Positions 19,228-29,405 of a stretch of DNA of 64,000 bases are shown one piece after another (positions within the stretch are counted from its first letter, which is position 1; each line of letters opens with the position of its first letter). Position numbers and translations under genes: made by a program. The notes below the pieces were generated by a model. The model was not told the DNA's origin and did not search any database. It saw nothing but the letters and a program-made list of their open reading frames with translations. The stretch is from CAVZYN01 sp963779515 (GTDB lineage Bacteria; Pseudomonadota; Alphaproteobacteria; Rhizobiales; Hyphomicrobiaceae), in assembly GCA_963779515.1 (NCBI GenBank), contig CAVZYN010000001.1, positions 248,001-312,000 on the forward strand. Reading direction: 5' to 3'.

Positions 19228-19833
19228 ATGATGGATGATGCTCACCAACTCGCTCCGTCTGCTGCACGCAATCGCGACGCGATCCTGAAGACGTTGAGCC
19301 CGCACTTACCTCAGTATGGCCGTGTGCTTGAGGTCGCGAGCGGAAGCGGCGAACACACGATGCATTTCGCGGCCGCCCATCCCAAGCTGACATTTCATCC
19401 AAGCGATCCCGATCCCGACGCGCGCGCAAGTACTGATGCGTGGACCCAACACCTGGGCCTGACGAACGTCGCCCCCGCTCTTGAGCTTGACGTCACTCAA
19501 GGTGTCAGATCGTCGATCAAGGCCGACGTCGTCATCTGCATCAATATGATCCACATTGCGCCATGGTCAGCGACCGTTGGCCTGATGCGCAATGCTGCAA
19601 CGATCCTGCCGACGGGCGGCAACCTGTTTCTCTATGGGCCGTACCGAAGGGATGGCGCTCATACGGCACCGAGCAACGAAGCGTTCGATGCCGATCTGAA
19701 AGTCAGGAACCCCGCATGGGGCGTCCGTGATCTAGATGCCGTCGCGGCAGTGGCGGCAGATCACGGTTTCTTGGCGCCGATTATCGAAGCCATGCCGGCC
19801 AACAATCTCTCTCTGGTGTTTCGTCGGCGCTGA
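19228..19833 (+). CDS. DUF938 class I SAM-dependent methyltransferase-like protein
   Basis: About 201 residues starting MMDDAHQLAPSAARNRDAIL (ATG at 19228 or the adjacent 19231). DUF938 proteins are predicted Rossmann-fold methyltransferases. Motif I is VLEVASGSGEHTMHFAAAHP (about 31-50), followed by TFHPSDPDPDARASTDAW as the acidic second motif, and ADVVICINMIHIAPWSATVGL and GNLFLYGPYRRDGAHTAPSN. The substrate is unknown. It is isolated between a gene graveyard and an IS91 remnant, with no operon partner. Confidence 0.82.
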   Translation: MMDDAHQLAPSAARNRDAILKTLSPHLPQYGRVLEVASGSGEHTMHFAAAHPKLTFHPSDPDPDARASTDAWTQHLGLTNVAPALELDVTQGVRSSIKADVVICINMIHIAPWSATVGLMRNAATILPTGGNLFLYGPYRRDGAHTAPSNEAFDADLKVRNPAWGVRDLDAVAAVAADHGFLAPIIEAMPANNLSLVFRRR

Positions 19834-20201
19834 CACGCGCAGGGACACCGTCAGACTCGACCGCCATGCAATCCGTCAACGTTATCCGCGAAAAGTATCA
19901 ATAACTATTTGATCGACGCAACCCTACCAAATCCGGACATAAGCGGTGACGCATCATCCGTCGCCGATCATCGAGTGCCAAATGTCTGCTCTGTATAGAC
20001 GCAACCTTGTGCTGCGCATCACGCACTGCGCCACGTGAGTCCGCAGGTGGCCCAAGCACTAAGTCGCTGCGCGACAGCCCGCTGCGGCGGGCGCTTTGGC
20101 GGATGGGCCGGTAACCAGTTGAGACGACATGTGTAACGGGGCGGGGAGCCCCATCCTGAGGATCGAGGTCTCAGCAACCTCACTCAAGGACAAGTCTCCC
20201 C
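19834..20201. other. Spacer containing presumed left flank of IS91 element
   Basis: About 370 bases without a supported gene. The right part, from roughly 20040, leads directly into the integrase fragment and probably belongs to the IS91-type element. The exact left terminus is not visible by eye. Confidence 0.35.
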
Positions 20202-20450
20202 ATGACGAACTCTACCGGCATTTCCCCGCTGCGCCAGCGGATGATCGACGACATGGTTGCGCGCGGCCTCGTTCCGCAGACGCAGAAGGTTCACATCCGC
20301 GCCTGCAAACGGTTCGCGGCGTATCTGAAGCGCTCGCCCGAGATGGCCAGCGCCGACGACATATCAGGCTGTTCCAGCTGCATCTGATGGAAAACGGCCT
20401 CACCATCCAGAACCGCAACCGAACGATGACCGGCCTGCGCTTTCTGCTGA
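20202..20450 (+). pseudogene. IS91-associated tyrosine recombinase, N-terminal fragment
   Basis: Begins MTNSTGISPLRQRMIDDMVA at 20202 and contains the SAM-like core-binding domain: QKVHIRACKRFAAYLKRSPE then, after an apparent AT dinucleotide duplication near 20358, RLFQLHLMENGLTIQNRN and TMTGLRFLL. The catalytic domain with the R-H-R-Y residues is absent because sequence switches to the transposase near 20452. Only about 80 residues remain of an expected roughly 300. It cannot be an active recombinase. Confidence 0.7.
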
Positions 20451-20454
20451 ATGC

Positions 20455-21120
20455 CGGCCGGAGTTCTTCCTGCCCGTGCGCGTGCTGTCGCGCCTGTTCC
20501 GCCGCTTGGTTGTCGAGATGCTGACCGCCGCACACGCCGCCGGCAAGCTCGTCTTCTTCGGCCAGCACGCCAGGCTCGTCGACAAGGATGCGTTCGCGGC
20601 CTTCCTTGCGCCGCTCAAGCGCTGCGAATGGGTGGTGTACGCCAAGCAGCCGTTCGCCGGGCCCGAGGCCGTGCTCGCTTATCTGTCGCTCTACACGCAC
20701 CGCGTCGCGATCTCGAACCGCCGCCTTGTCGCCGCCGATGCTGCCTGCGTCACGTTCAACTACAAGGACTATCGCGCCGACGGGCTCGCACGCTTCAAGA
20801 CCATGACCGTGGCTACGCCTGAGTTCATCCGCCGCTTCCTGATCCACGTTCTACCGAAAGGCTTCCATCGTATCCGCCACTACGGGCTGCTCGCCAACGG
20901 CAACCGTGCCGACAACGTCGCCAAGGCGAGGGAGCTGCTCGGCGTTCCCGCTCCCGCGCCGCAAGCCGAGCCCGAATGCACCCAAGACGAAGGTCCACGC
21001 GTACATCCGCGCGCCTGTCCATGTTGTGGCGGGCGCATGATCGTCATCGAGGAGTTCGCCAGGGGATGCGAGCCCAGGTGGCGGCCAACACCGGCGCCGA
21101 TCCGGATCGACACATCATGA
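20455..21120 (+). pseudogene. IS91-family transposase, C-terminal fragment
   Basis: Continuous frame to the stop at 21118-21120. It reads LPVRVLSRLFRRLVVEML, VYAKQPFAGPEAVLAYLSLY, THRVAISNRRLVAADAACV, then MTVATPEFIRRFLIHVLPKG and FHRIRHYGLLANGNRADN, and ends with a cysteine-containing tail ACPCCGGRMIV. These are typical of the second half of the HUH (Y2) transposase of IS91/IS1294 type. The zinc-finger N-terminus and the HUH histidines are missing. A GTG or other internal codon near 20476 could start a truncated product, but it would lack the first catalytic motifs. Confidence 0.78.
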
Positions 21121-21720
21121 GCCAGCGCATGCCCGGCCGCGTCAATCCCGATCGGAAGCGCTGGTCAGCTGCCGGCAATGACCACGCTCGGCCGCGATCT
21201 CGGAATCGGCATGGCAACACGCGCGATATCCAGGCAATGCGACGCCGACCGGCCACCTCGTCTGCCCAGCCAGATCCCGCCAGGCGCACTTCGCCGCGTC
21301 TCAAGCCCACCATCGCCATCAGCGATCGGGGCCAATCGCCATAGCGATCGCTGCACCGGCCCCCTTGACCTCCCGCGACTTCGTGCCTGGGCGCTTCTCC
21401 GACGTCGGCCAGCGACCGTTGCACCCGCGCCGACGCCGACGTCCGAGAAACCCGCACCGAAGCAGGAATCTGCCATTGGTCAGCTCCCGGATGACCGCGG
21501 AAATCGAAATTGGCAGACTTTGCCTCAATCGTGCCAAGGCCCGCGTTGACGACTTTCACTCCCTCCGGCGCCGGGGCGGCGTTCTGTTCGGATTCAATCA
21601 GCAGGGATTCAGAAATCTCGGGAGTTCAGAGGGCGTTACTGTAAACTTGGGCTTTGGCCACTAGCGCCTTGACGTGACGGGGGACGCAGCCATGTTGTGG
21701 GAGGCGGGAGATCCGTTGCT
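21121..21720. other. Spacer downstream of IS91 fragment, no gene seen
   Basis: Six hundred bases with only low-complexity arginine/proline/serine frames on both strands. The left part may be the trailing non-coding end of the IS91-type element. The last bases before 21721 should hold the expression signals of the cytochrome gene. Confidence 0.4.
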
Positions 21721-22290
21721 ATGGCATTGACAAACTCGGGTGGCGGCTACGGCTCGCTGACCAAGCTTTTCCACTGGCTCATCGTCTTACTGTTTGCGCT
21801 TCAATTCGTCTCGGCCGTCATCATGCTGCGCACTCCGGCCAACGGAACGACCCTTGAATTGACGCAGGACACGTTCTTCAATTGGCACAAGTCGCTCGGA
21901 TTGATTGCGTTGATTATCACGGTCGCTCGCCTCATCAATCGCCGCGTCGGCGAGCTCCCCCCGTGGGCTCCTGGCATCGCCGAGGTTGAGAAGATCATCA
22001 TTCACAGGGCCGAGCAGCTGCTCTACACGGCTATGCTGATCATGCCGTTGAGTGGGCTCATCTACGTGTTCGCAGGTGGTTTCGGAGTGCGGCTGTTCGG
22101 TCTGTTCGATCTACCAAATCCGATCGGATCGGCTCCAGGTCTCGCTGCAATCGCCAAGTGGACGCATGTATCGAGCGCAATGCTGCTGCTGTTACCACTC
22201 GGCGCCCATCTCGGCCTCGTCCTGGCCCATCACTTCGGTCTTAGGGATCGCCTGATAAACCGGATGTTGCCCACGCGAAGACGCAACTGA
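21721..22290 (+). CDS. Cytochrome b561-family protein
   Basis: 189-residue inner-membrane di-heme cytochrome b. Four transmembrane segments are visible: LFHWLIVLLFALQFVSAVIM, FNWHKSLGLIALIITVARLI, LLYTAMLIMPLSGLIYVFAG and the segment around HVSSAMLLLLPLGAHLGLVL. Candidate heme-ligand histidines are in KLFHW, NWHKS, IIHRAEQ and the last helix (GAHLGLVLAHH). This is the prokaryotic CybB type, an electron carrier that oxidises ubiquinol; the physiological partner is unknown. Start at 21721 (MALTNSGGGYGSL); an upstream in-frame GTG is less likely. Confidence 0.85.
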   Translation: MALTNSGGGYGSLTKLFHWLIVLLFALQFVSAVIMLRTPANGTTLELTQDTFFNWHKSLGLIALIITVARLINRRVGELPPWAPGIAEVEKIIIHRAEQLLYTAMLIMPLSGLIYVFAGGFGVRLFGLFDLPNPIGSAPGLAAIAKWTHVSSAMLLLLPLGAHLGLVLAHHFGLRDRLINRMLPTRRRN

Positions 22291-22603
22291 GGTCATGGCG
22301 TCAACGCTGCGATCTCAGCCGTTAGATTGGCACGCCGCCCAAGTGGCCCCACATCGGTGCGCCCGCAGCGCACGGCGGCGCGCCGGTTCGAGGACTTATG
22401 CGCGCACGGCAATAGCGGTACTACGCGACGCACTCGTCGCCCGCCAGCGTACATGGTGCGCCACAACTGAAAGCCGAAACCGCAAACCTCAATGACCCGT
22501 CAGCGCAGCTCCGATGGCATCGCGAGAATTTGCGAGGTATTGCAAGGTGGGAAATTTGGTGCCGCTGCCGGATCGCCCTCTGACCGCACTCACCAGGCCA
22601 CGC
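22291..22603. other. Spacer between cytochrome gene and relaxase remnant
   Basis: About 310 bases in which I see no supported gene. It may contain the left boundary of the tRNA-Ser-linked island. No repeat of the tRNA end was recognised here by eye. Confidence 0.35.
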
Positions 22604-24347
22604 TCAAGAACGGCCTGGCAGCCCCCGGCCACGATCGCGCGTCCACGTCATCCGGTTTGGCCCGATCGTTGCCGTCACGGTCAGCCCCCGCATCGGCTCC
22701 AGCGCCGGCTTCCAGGGCGCGAGGGTGAACGTGTCCTCGCGGCGAATGACGGCGATCTTGCCGGTCGGCGTGGACAGGGCGCGATCATAGATGCCGGAGA
22801 TGCGGGTGCCCGGTGCTGCCGGCATGAACTCGGCACCCAGATGCCGCGCGAGATCCTGAGCCAACCGCTGGGTCTCGCGCTGGCGCAGCTCGGTCATCAT
22901 CGTTGGAGACGGCGTCACATCGCCATTGGCCGCGATCTCGGCGAGCTGGCGGCCGGCGAGCCAATCGGCCCGCGCGGCGATACAGGCCTGCAGTTCGGTG
23001 GCGAAGCCGCGCAGTCCTGCCTCAGGACGCCACTTGGTGATGATGGCCTCGTCGAGCCACGTCGGCCCTTCGTAGGCCGTATGCCGCTGCACATCGACCG
23101 GCGACAACACGTGCAGGTGCGGCACGGCACTCGGTTTTTCCTGCAGGGTGTCGCCACCGAGCGCGCCGAGCATGCCGCGCACGGGCATATCGGCGGGTTT
23201 CAAGCGGCCGAGCTCGGCATAGTGGACGCGGCCATCGACGGCATCGAGCACGATCCAGGTGCGGTCTGTGATTTCGTCGATCAGGCCGACACCGACGACT
23301 TTACCGATCAGCGGCGCCTTGCGCGGGCGTTTCTCGAACAAGGCCATCTGTGATGCCGCGCGATCGATGCCGGCCTCGGTGAGCGCCCGTTGCATCATCT
23401 TGAGCTTGTCGGCGCGCTCGCCGAGCTGGCGGAGTTTTGGTTCCAGCTTGACGTCGAGCTGCCAGACGCCGGTTTGACGCGGCTCGGCCAGGCCCATGCG
23501 TTCGAGCGTCTTCAGCCGGCCGACGCGCAACACCCGCTGGACGGGATCTTGCTCCTGCTCGGTGGTGACGACCAGAATACCGTCCTTGGCGCGCAGCAGG
23601 ATGGCGCGGTCGAGCCGGGTCAAACGTTCTTGCTCGACTTCGCCGTGGAGTTTCTGGATGCGCTCCAGTTCAGAACTCGCGGCCGAGGGCCAGAGTGATC
23701 AGGCCCTGCGCCCGGGCGCGCACGCCGTGGCCGATGTAATCGCGGGCCATGACCAGATCCTGGCCCTGATCGTCGCGACCGCGAATGACGATGTGGGTAT
23801 GGGGATGGCCAGTGTTGAAATGATCGACGGCGACCCAATCGAGTTGGGTATCGAGGTCGCGCTCCATCTGCGCCATCAGATCGCGGGTGAACGGCTTCAA
23901 GTCCGCGAGCCGCGGACTATCCTCGGCCGAGACGATAAAGCGGAACTGATGCGGGTCGTGCTCGGAGCGTTCGAGGAAATTGGCGTCCTGAATATGATCC
24001 TGGCTGACGTCATAGAGGTGACCGGGTGCACCATCGCGCGTGACGCCATCGCGGAGGATGTATTTGAGGTGAGCGCGGGCGGCACCAAGACCGTTGCCGG
24101 CGATCCGGGTGTAACGTGCCTTGACGATGACGCGGCGGCTGCCGGGTGCGATCAGGCCGCTCGCGGCGCGCACGCCGGTCCCCATGCCGCGGCGGAGCGC
24201 GCCGGGCTTGATGTGGCCCTTCGCCCATTGTGCGCGCAGGCCGGCCTTCCCGGCGTGGCGGAACACCTGCTGCTTCAGCCGCGGCCGTTGCGTGCGCGTG
24301 CTGTCGCGGAGACGTCCAAGCTTGGGTTTGAAATCGTCGTCTGCCAT
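22604..24347 (-). pseudogene. MOBP-type relaxase with DUF3363, frame broken near 23675
   Basis: Conjugative or mobilisation relaxase of the TraI/VirD2-like type. The 5' part (24347 leftwards) reads RVIVKARYTRIAGNGLGAAR, then HLKYILRDGVTRDG and the metal-binding HUH region in VAVDHFNTGHPHTHIVIRG. The catalytic Tyr is expected upstream, where YTRIAGNG or KYILRD lie. After a shift near 23675 the DUF3363 region continues with LERIQKLHGEVEQERLTRLD and RVLRVGRLKTLERMGLAEP, ending RDRGRGLPGRS. Repaired length is about 580 residues, shorter than many (640-660). No type IV secretion genes are nearby, so it is probably a mobilisable-element remnant. Confidence 0.8.
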
Positions 24348-25173
24348 GGCGTGACCTCGGTTGGTTCAGATGACGAGCGACATGAGATCGCGGCATTGAA
24401 TTACAAGATGGCGTGCAAAACCGCGTTGATCCTGTTCGTCAATTTCGGCACGGTGACGTCACGACCATTATTTTGACGTCAGCGCATCGCCCGCCGTTGC
24501 TGGTTTTGCCGCCGTCTTGGCGTCGTTCTTTTATCTCGATGTCCAAAAAACGGCCTTGAAACGTCCCGGAAATTCCTTTCGAGAGAGTCGCAAGTCACTC
24601 GCTAAGAGAGGACCAATCTGGCGCCCAAACGGCTCAACTTGAATGGCCATTGCCGTCGATGATGGGGATGCGCGCGACACGTCTCAGCTGCGTCGAGAAA
24701 TGCACGTCGTCCTCTTGAGCCGACGGTCATCGATAGCGGCGTTTGAACGCGCACTTGCAAGTTCGCTGCGGTTGGGGGCGGATGCGCGCGCGGCCAAGAT
24801 GCGGGTCCGCGCTTGGTTGACAACTTGCGAAGTGCTGGAGCCAACATTTCGGAGGTCGGGCGGGTGGGTGGGTCTTCACTTTTGTGAACCAAAGAAGCAG
24901 CAGCGTGCCCTCGCACCACTGATGCGGCGCGAGGGTGATTGACGTCAGTCTTGCGGGTTCAAGATCAATGCGAAGACGTCAGTGTCGGTTTGGTCCGCGG
25001 CGCGGCCCAAGTTGGTATAGAGCGTCTTGGCGCCGAGTTCCGGCGCGGCGATGGACAGGGCCTGGCAGGAGCGCGTGAGTGGCGCGTCGGGCGCCTCGGG
25101 CGCGTCATGCGCGTCTGGCGATGCGTGAGACCCGACAATCATGGCATGGCGTCAAAACAATGCCGCCGGATAC
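24348..25173. other. Gene-poor stretch between relaxase and integrase
   Basis: About 825 bases. Several short frames exist. The best candidate is a 65-codon minus-strand frame at 24945-25142 (starting MIVGSHASPDAHDAPEAP, ending VFALILNPQD), but it has a low-complexity start and no recognised homology. A 9-base GC-rich near-repeat run lies around 25079-25120. In related elements this position usually carries further transfer or regulatory genes, which seem to be lost. Confidence 0.35.
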
Positions 25174-26446
25174 CTATTCAGGTGTTCTGCCGATCGCTCG
25201 TGCATTGTACGGCTCGCAATCCTCCTGAATGCCCGTCTGCTTGTCCCCCAGCAGGTAATCCGCCCAAGCTTGCATCACGGCGCGACGCTCGTCGAGATAG
25301 GTGGTGCGCCGATAGGCGGCGCGAACGTGATTGGGGTCTGAATGCGCGAGTGCGGCTTCGCTGACTTCATCACGCACACCTGTCTCGGCGGCCCACGTCT
25401 TGAACGAGGTGCGGAACCCGTGCGCGGTCGCGCGTGTGCCATATCCCATATCTTTGAGTGTCATCGTGAAGATGGCGTCACAGAACGGCCGGCGCTGGGC
25501 ATTCGGAAAGCAAAGGATGCTCTCCGGATGGGCGGCACGAGCGGTCTCGAGAATATGCAGTGCGCGTGTCGAGAGCGGTACGACATGCGCAGTGCGGGCC
25601 TTCATGCGCGACTGCCGGGATCGTCCAGAGCCGGTTGGTTGTGTCGATCTCGCTCCAGGCTGCGCCTCTTGTCTCCCCGCTCCGTGCCGCGGTGACAACG
25701 AGGAATTCGAACGCCAAGCGGCTGGCCACTGGACCTTGCCGCTGTCTCAGTTTTTCCAAGAACGCGGCGACCTCCTGATACGGCAGGGCTGCGTGATGTC
25801 GTTCGGGGCGCCGCCGCTTGCCGAGCTCTTTGGCAACGCCGGTGCAGGGACTTGCCTTGTCGCGCAACTCGCGGGTGATCGCCGAGACGAACACGGCATC
25901 GACGCGCTGCAGCACGCGCCGCGCTGTTTCCTCCTTGACGTGCCAGATCGGTTTCAGCAGATCGATGATCTCGCCGGGCCTCACGTCGGCGACCGGCCGT
26001 TGGCCGATGTGCGGCAACACATACGTTTTCATCGTGGCGACCCATTGATCGCCATGCTTGCCGTTGGAGAGCTGAGGCTCTTTGACCGCCCAGTAGGATC
26101 GCCAACAGGCGTCGAACGTCGGCCGTTCGGGGACGACTGCGGCCTGGCGCGCCGCCAGCCGCGCGGCGCGCCGCTCGCGGCGCTCATCGGTCGGGTCATG
26201 GCCGTCGGCGACAGCTTTGCGAATGCGAGCGGCCTGCTCGCGCGCTTCCATCAGCGACCGCGTTGCCGCCGGCCCGAGACTGATGTCGCGACGCCGGCCA
26301 TCGACCGTGATCCGCATGACCCAGAGGCGGCTGCCATTCGGCATGACCCGGAAACGCAGCCCGCCGCCGTCGGCGTAAACGCCGGGGGTCGCACACGTCC
26401 GAACGAATGCGGCACTTAACCGGAAAAGAGGGCCAACGCGTGCCAT
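25174..26446 (-). pseudogene. P4-type tyrosine integrase, frame broken near 25605
   Basis: Site-specific recombinase of the P4/CP4-57 type with an N-terminal arm-binding domain. The start at 26446 (MARVGPLFRLSAAFV) fits the family; GVYADGGGLRFRV and GRRRDISLGPAATRSLMEAR are arm-domain motifs. The core region includes EFLVVTAARSGETRGAAWSEID (first catalytic Arg). After a shift near 25605 the frame continues RTAHVVPLSTRALHILETAR, TAHGFRTSFKTWAAE (H-x-x-R) and AALAHSDPNHVRAAYRRTTY, which contains the C-terminal catalytic Tyr. The gene lies about 230 bases from the 3' end of a tRNA-Ser gene, the usual integration site for this class. Confidence 0.85.
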
Positions 26447-26674
26447 GCAAACACCCCTCGAAGTACCCTCTTTGCAGGGGGGATGGAGTGAACTCGGTTG
26501 AGACAACCACGGACGACAACCGCGCTCCATCCGCTCACTGCGAGCGGATGACATATCCTATCAAACCTTTGATCTTGTTGCAAATCCCAGACGTTATGAG
26601 ATCGATTCAGACGCGCATGGACGCCGTCCGCGACCAGAAGTGTCGCAAGTCAAATAATAGAACATTGTGGGAAC

Positions 26675-26764
26675 TGGCGGAGAGGGAGGGATTCGAACCC
26701 CCGATACCCTTGCGAGTATGCCGCATTTCGAGTGCGGTGCTTTCAACCACTCAGCCACCTCTCC
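26675..26764 (-). tRNA. tRNA-Ser (CGA anticodon)
   Basis: A 90-base minus-strand gene including an encoded CCA (26675-26677). The acceptor arms GGAGAGG and CCTCTCC pair exactly with G as discriminator. The anticodon stem is CCGCA/TGCGG with loop CTCGAAA, giving anticodon CGA at 26728-26730. The T arm carries GGTTCGAATCC. The long variable arm (CATACTCGCAAGGGTATCG region) is the class II hallmark of serine tRNAs. It is the likely attachment site of the adjacent integrase-bearing element. Confidence 0.95.
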
Positions 26765-26872
26765 GTCTTTGAGTGGGCATGGTTGGATGCGCGCCGCTTG
26801 TAGCCCGCGTCGGCGGGGCAGGCAAGGCCTTGGAGCGCACCGCCGGAGATACGGCAGGCTTATGGTGCTCGA

Positions 26873-28022
26873 TCAGCCTTTGCGCTGGTCGAAGCGGCGG
26901 TCGAAGACGGATTCAGCGATCCGGTTCTTCAGGATCTCGATGGAGCCGCCGGCGATCATCCAGCCACGGGTCCGGCGAACGCAGTATTCGACCAGCGTCT
27001 CCTGGCTGAATCCGGTGCCGCCCATGATCTGCATGGCTTCGTTGGCCGCTTCGAATCCGGCGGTGTTGCAGGCGAGCTTGGCGACGGCGGCGTCGTAGGC
27101 GGACGGCAGGCCGTGCTCGGCGCGGACGGCAGCGCGATAGAGCAGCAGTTGCGCGGCATCGAGCTTCATCGCGACGTCCGCGACCTTCCACTGCAGGCCT
27201 TGGAATTCACAGAGCGGGCGGCCGAATTGCCGGCGCGTCATGGCGTGGTCGCGCGCGATTGTGAAGGCGTGGCGGCCAACCGCCAGCGAGCGCGCGGCGT
27301 TGCCGAGCCGTTCGACGTTGAAGCCCGCGATCTGCTTCTTGAAGCCGCCTTCGCCGAGCAGAATGTTTTCGGTGGGGATCCGGCAGTTCTCGAAATAGAG
27401 TTGCGACCATTGCTCGCCGTTCATGAACATCGACGGTTTGCCGATGGTAAAACCGGGCGTGCCGCGCTCGACGATGACGGAGCCGATGCCGCCGACGCCC
27501 GGACCAAAGCGGACATAGACCAGGAACAGCGCGGCTTCGGGGCTGTGGGTCGAGAAGATCTTGGTGCCGTCGATGACGCAGTGGCCATCCTCGCGGCGGG
27601 CGGTGGTTTTGAGATCGGTGACGGCGGAACCGGCATCAGGCTCGGTCATGCCGAGGCTGATCAGCGTGCGGCCGGCGAGCAGATCGGGGAGAAAGCGCGC
27701 CTTCTGCGCGGGTGTTGCGTACTCGGCGAAGGTGCGAATGGGGCCGAAGTTGCCGGCTTGTACGATGTCGGCGCTCTTCGGGCAGACGAGGGCGACTTCC
27801 TGGATCGCGAGGATCGCGTCCATCAAGCGTGCCGCCCATACCGCCGTCGGCCTCGGAGAAGAGGATGCCGAGCAGGCCCTGGTTCGCGAGTTCTGCGCTG
27901 TCGACCAGGGATAGCGTGGATCGTGCGCGCGCTGCAGCGCGCCCTCGGCCAGATGCTCCGTCGCAAAGCGGCGCACCGAGTCTGAGAAACTCTGTTGCTC
28001 GGGCGGTGAGTTCGAAATCCAT
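26873..28022 (-). pseudogene. Acyl-CoA dehydrogenase, three frame breaks near the N-terminus
   Basis: FAD enzyme that introduces an alpha,beta double bond into acyl-CoA. The main body (about 27825 leftwards) is clean: GRTLISLGMTEPDAGSAVTD (flavin and substrate binding), CVIDGTKIFSTHSPEA, ERLGNAARSLAVGRHAFTIA, RRQFGRPLCEFQGLQWKVAD and QIMGGTGFSQETLVEYCVRR. The first 65 residues are spread over two frames that alternate near 27980, 27908 and 27828 (MDFELTARATEFL; RRFATEHLAEGALQRAHDP; LVDSAELANQGLLGILFSEA). Repaired length is about 382 residues, normal for the family. It is the last gene of a five-gene leftward operon. Confidence 0.8.
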
Positions 28023-28063
28023 CAGGCTCGACTTCAGGTGAGGGCCAAAGGCGGCGGCCAATC

Positions 28064-29404
28064 TTAGGCTCTCGACAATGATACGGATAGCGCCCGCTCG
28101 ATGGACCAGAGCCGGGCCAGCAGGGTGGCGGCTTTGGCCGGCCCGAGCACGGGGGCGGCAAGTTCGGTGTATTTGTCTTCGAGGTCGCGGTCGGTGAGCG
28201 GTGCGTCAGGATCGCCCTTGCGCGTCGGCTGCAGGTGCCGGCCGCGGCGGCCGTCGGTGGTCACCATCTCGATCCGCGCCGCGCGTGCGCCGGGAAACAG
28301 CTCGTCGATCTCCGGATCGACGGCGAGTTCGATGCGCTGCATCAGCGCGCGTGTCGCGGGGTTGGTCAGGCGCTCCGGCTCGAAGGCGGCGAGGCGCACG
28401 CTGCCGTGCGTCAAGGCGGTCGCGACCACGTACTTCAGGCTGAAGCGGGCTTCGGCCGCAGTCTCCGGTTCCTCGTAACGGGCGACCTCGAGGGCGGAAC
28501 GGTAAGTCGAGATCTTGAGGCGCGCGATCTTGTCCGCTGACACGCCGAGCTTGGCTTGCAGCGCCAGGGCGCCGTCGATGGGAGCGAACGTGTGGCCGCA
28601 GCAGGCGTGGGCCTTGAAGGTCATGTGCGTGATGTGGAAGTCGCGGCCGAGCGTCGCGAGCGCGACGCGCCAATCGGGGCCGTCGCTCATGGCAAAGCCG
28701 ATACCGGCGTCGCCGTCGATGACATCGCGTGCGCCGGTGACGCCTGCGCGCGCGATCTGAGCGGCGAGGACACCGGCTTCCGCGGCGCGGCCGGCGTGCA
28801 GGGGCTTCGACATCGAATCCATGCGGAAGGCCTGCTGCAGGCCCGAGGCGAATGTCGTGCAGGTGGCAAGCGCGTGCGCCGTGCGGGTTGCGTCGAGGCC
28901 GTAGACGCTGGCGGCGGCCGCTGCCGCGCCGAACGTGCCGATGGTGCCGGTGTTGTGCCAGTAGCGGTAGTGCGCGCGGCCCATCGCGGTGCCGATGCGG
29001 GTCGAGACCTCGTAGCCGACGATGACGGCTTTGAGGAATGTGTCGCCGCTTGCGCCGCTGTCCTGCGCCGCCGCCAGCGCCGCGGCAATGGTCGGTGCGC
29101 CGGGGTGATAGATGGCGTCGCGATAGATGTCGTCGACCTCGGCGGTGTGGGCGGCGGTGCCGTTGATGAGGGCGGCCGTGCGGGCGCCAGCTTTGCGGCC
29201 AAGCGCGAGTTCGGCGCGGCCGCGATCGAGATCGTCGGCGAGCGCCTGCTCGAGCAGGGTTGCCGGCGCGACGACCGCGCCCGGAAAGAGCGCGGCGCTC
29301 CAATCGATCAAGGCGCGTTTGGCATGATGCGACAACTCCGCCGGCATCGGGCGGCGTACGAAGTCGGTTGCGAAGGCGGCGAAGGAGTCGGTCGCGTAGG
29401 GCAT
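28064..29404 (-). CDS. MmgE/PrpD family protein
   Basis: 446-residue intact member of the MmgE/PrpD family (2-methylcitrate dehydratase, cis-aconitate decarboxylase and relatives). Motifs: WSAALFPGAVVAPATLLEQA, AALINGTAAHTAEVDDIYRD (conserved H-x-x-x-x-DD), HPGAPTIAAALAAAQDSGAS, ARAHYRYWHNTGTIGTFGAA (written in sequence as GRAHYRYWHNTG) and FKAHACCGHTFAPIDGALAL. It begins one base after the Bug gene stop and is followed after 41 bases by the acyl-CoA dehydrogenase. Its role is probably dehydration or isomerisation of a carboxylic-acid intermediate, not necessarily 2-methylcitrate. Confidence 0.85.
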   Translation of the reverse strand: MPYATDSFAAFATDFVRRPMPAELSHHAKRALIDWSAALFPGAVVAPATLLEQALADDLDRGRAELALGRKAGARTAALINGTAAHTAEVDDIYRDAIYHPGAPTIAAALAAAQDSGASGDTFLKAVIVGYEVSTRIGTAMGRAHYRYWHNTGTIGTFGAAAAAASVYGLDATRTAHALATCTTFASGLQQAFRMDSMSKPLHAGRAAEAGVLAAQIARAGVTGARDVIDGDAGIGFAMSDGPDWRVALATLGRDFHITHMTFKAHACCGHTFAPIDGALALQAKLGVSADKIARLKISTYRSALEVARYEEPETAAEARFSLKYVVATALTHGSVRLAAFEPERLTNPATRALMQRIELAVDPEIDELFPGARAARIEMVTTDGRRGRHLQPTRKGDPDAPLTDRDLEDKYTELAAPVLGPAKAATLLARLWSIERALSVSLSRA

Positions 29405-29405
29405 C

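Larger units (their letters stand above)
20202..21120 (+). mobile_element. Internally deleted IS91-family element
   Basis: An N-terminal tyrosine-integrase fragment (20202 to about 20450) is followed immediately by the C-terminal part of an IS91-type transposase (about 20460-21120). IS91-family elements of alphaproteobacteria often carry an integrase gene directly before the transposase gene. Here the 3' part of the first and the 5' part of the second are missing, implying one internal deletion of roughly 1 kb or more (inference). True element ends are uncertain and may extend to about 20040 and 21650. Confidence 0.7.

Noticed and set aside
22514..24476. Two overlapping plus-strand frames of 279 and 326 codons
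   Set aside because: Antisense to the relaxase gene, whose HUH motif and DUF3363 region are clear.
26450..26674. Possible attachment repeat of the tRNA-Ser element
   Set aside because: I looked for a second copy of the tRNA 3' end to the left of the integrase and did not recognise one by eye; this needs a computed search.
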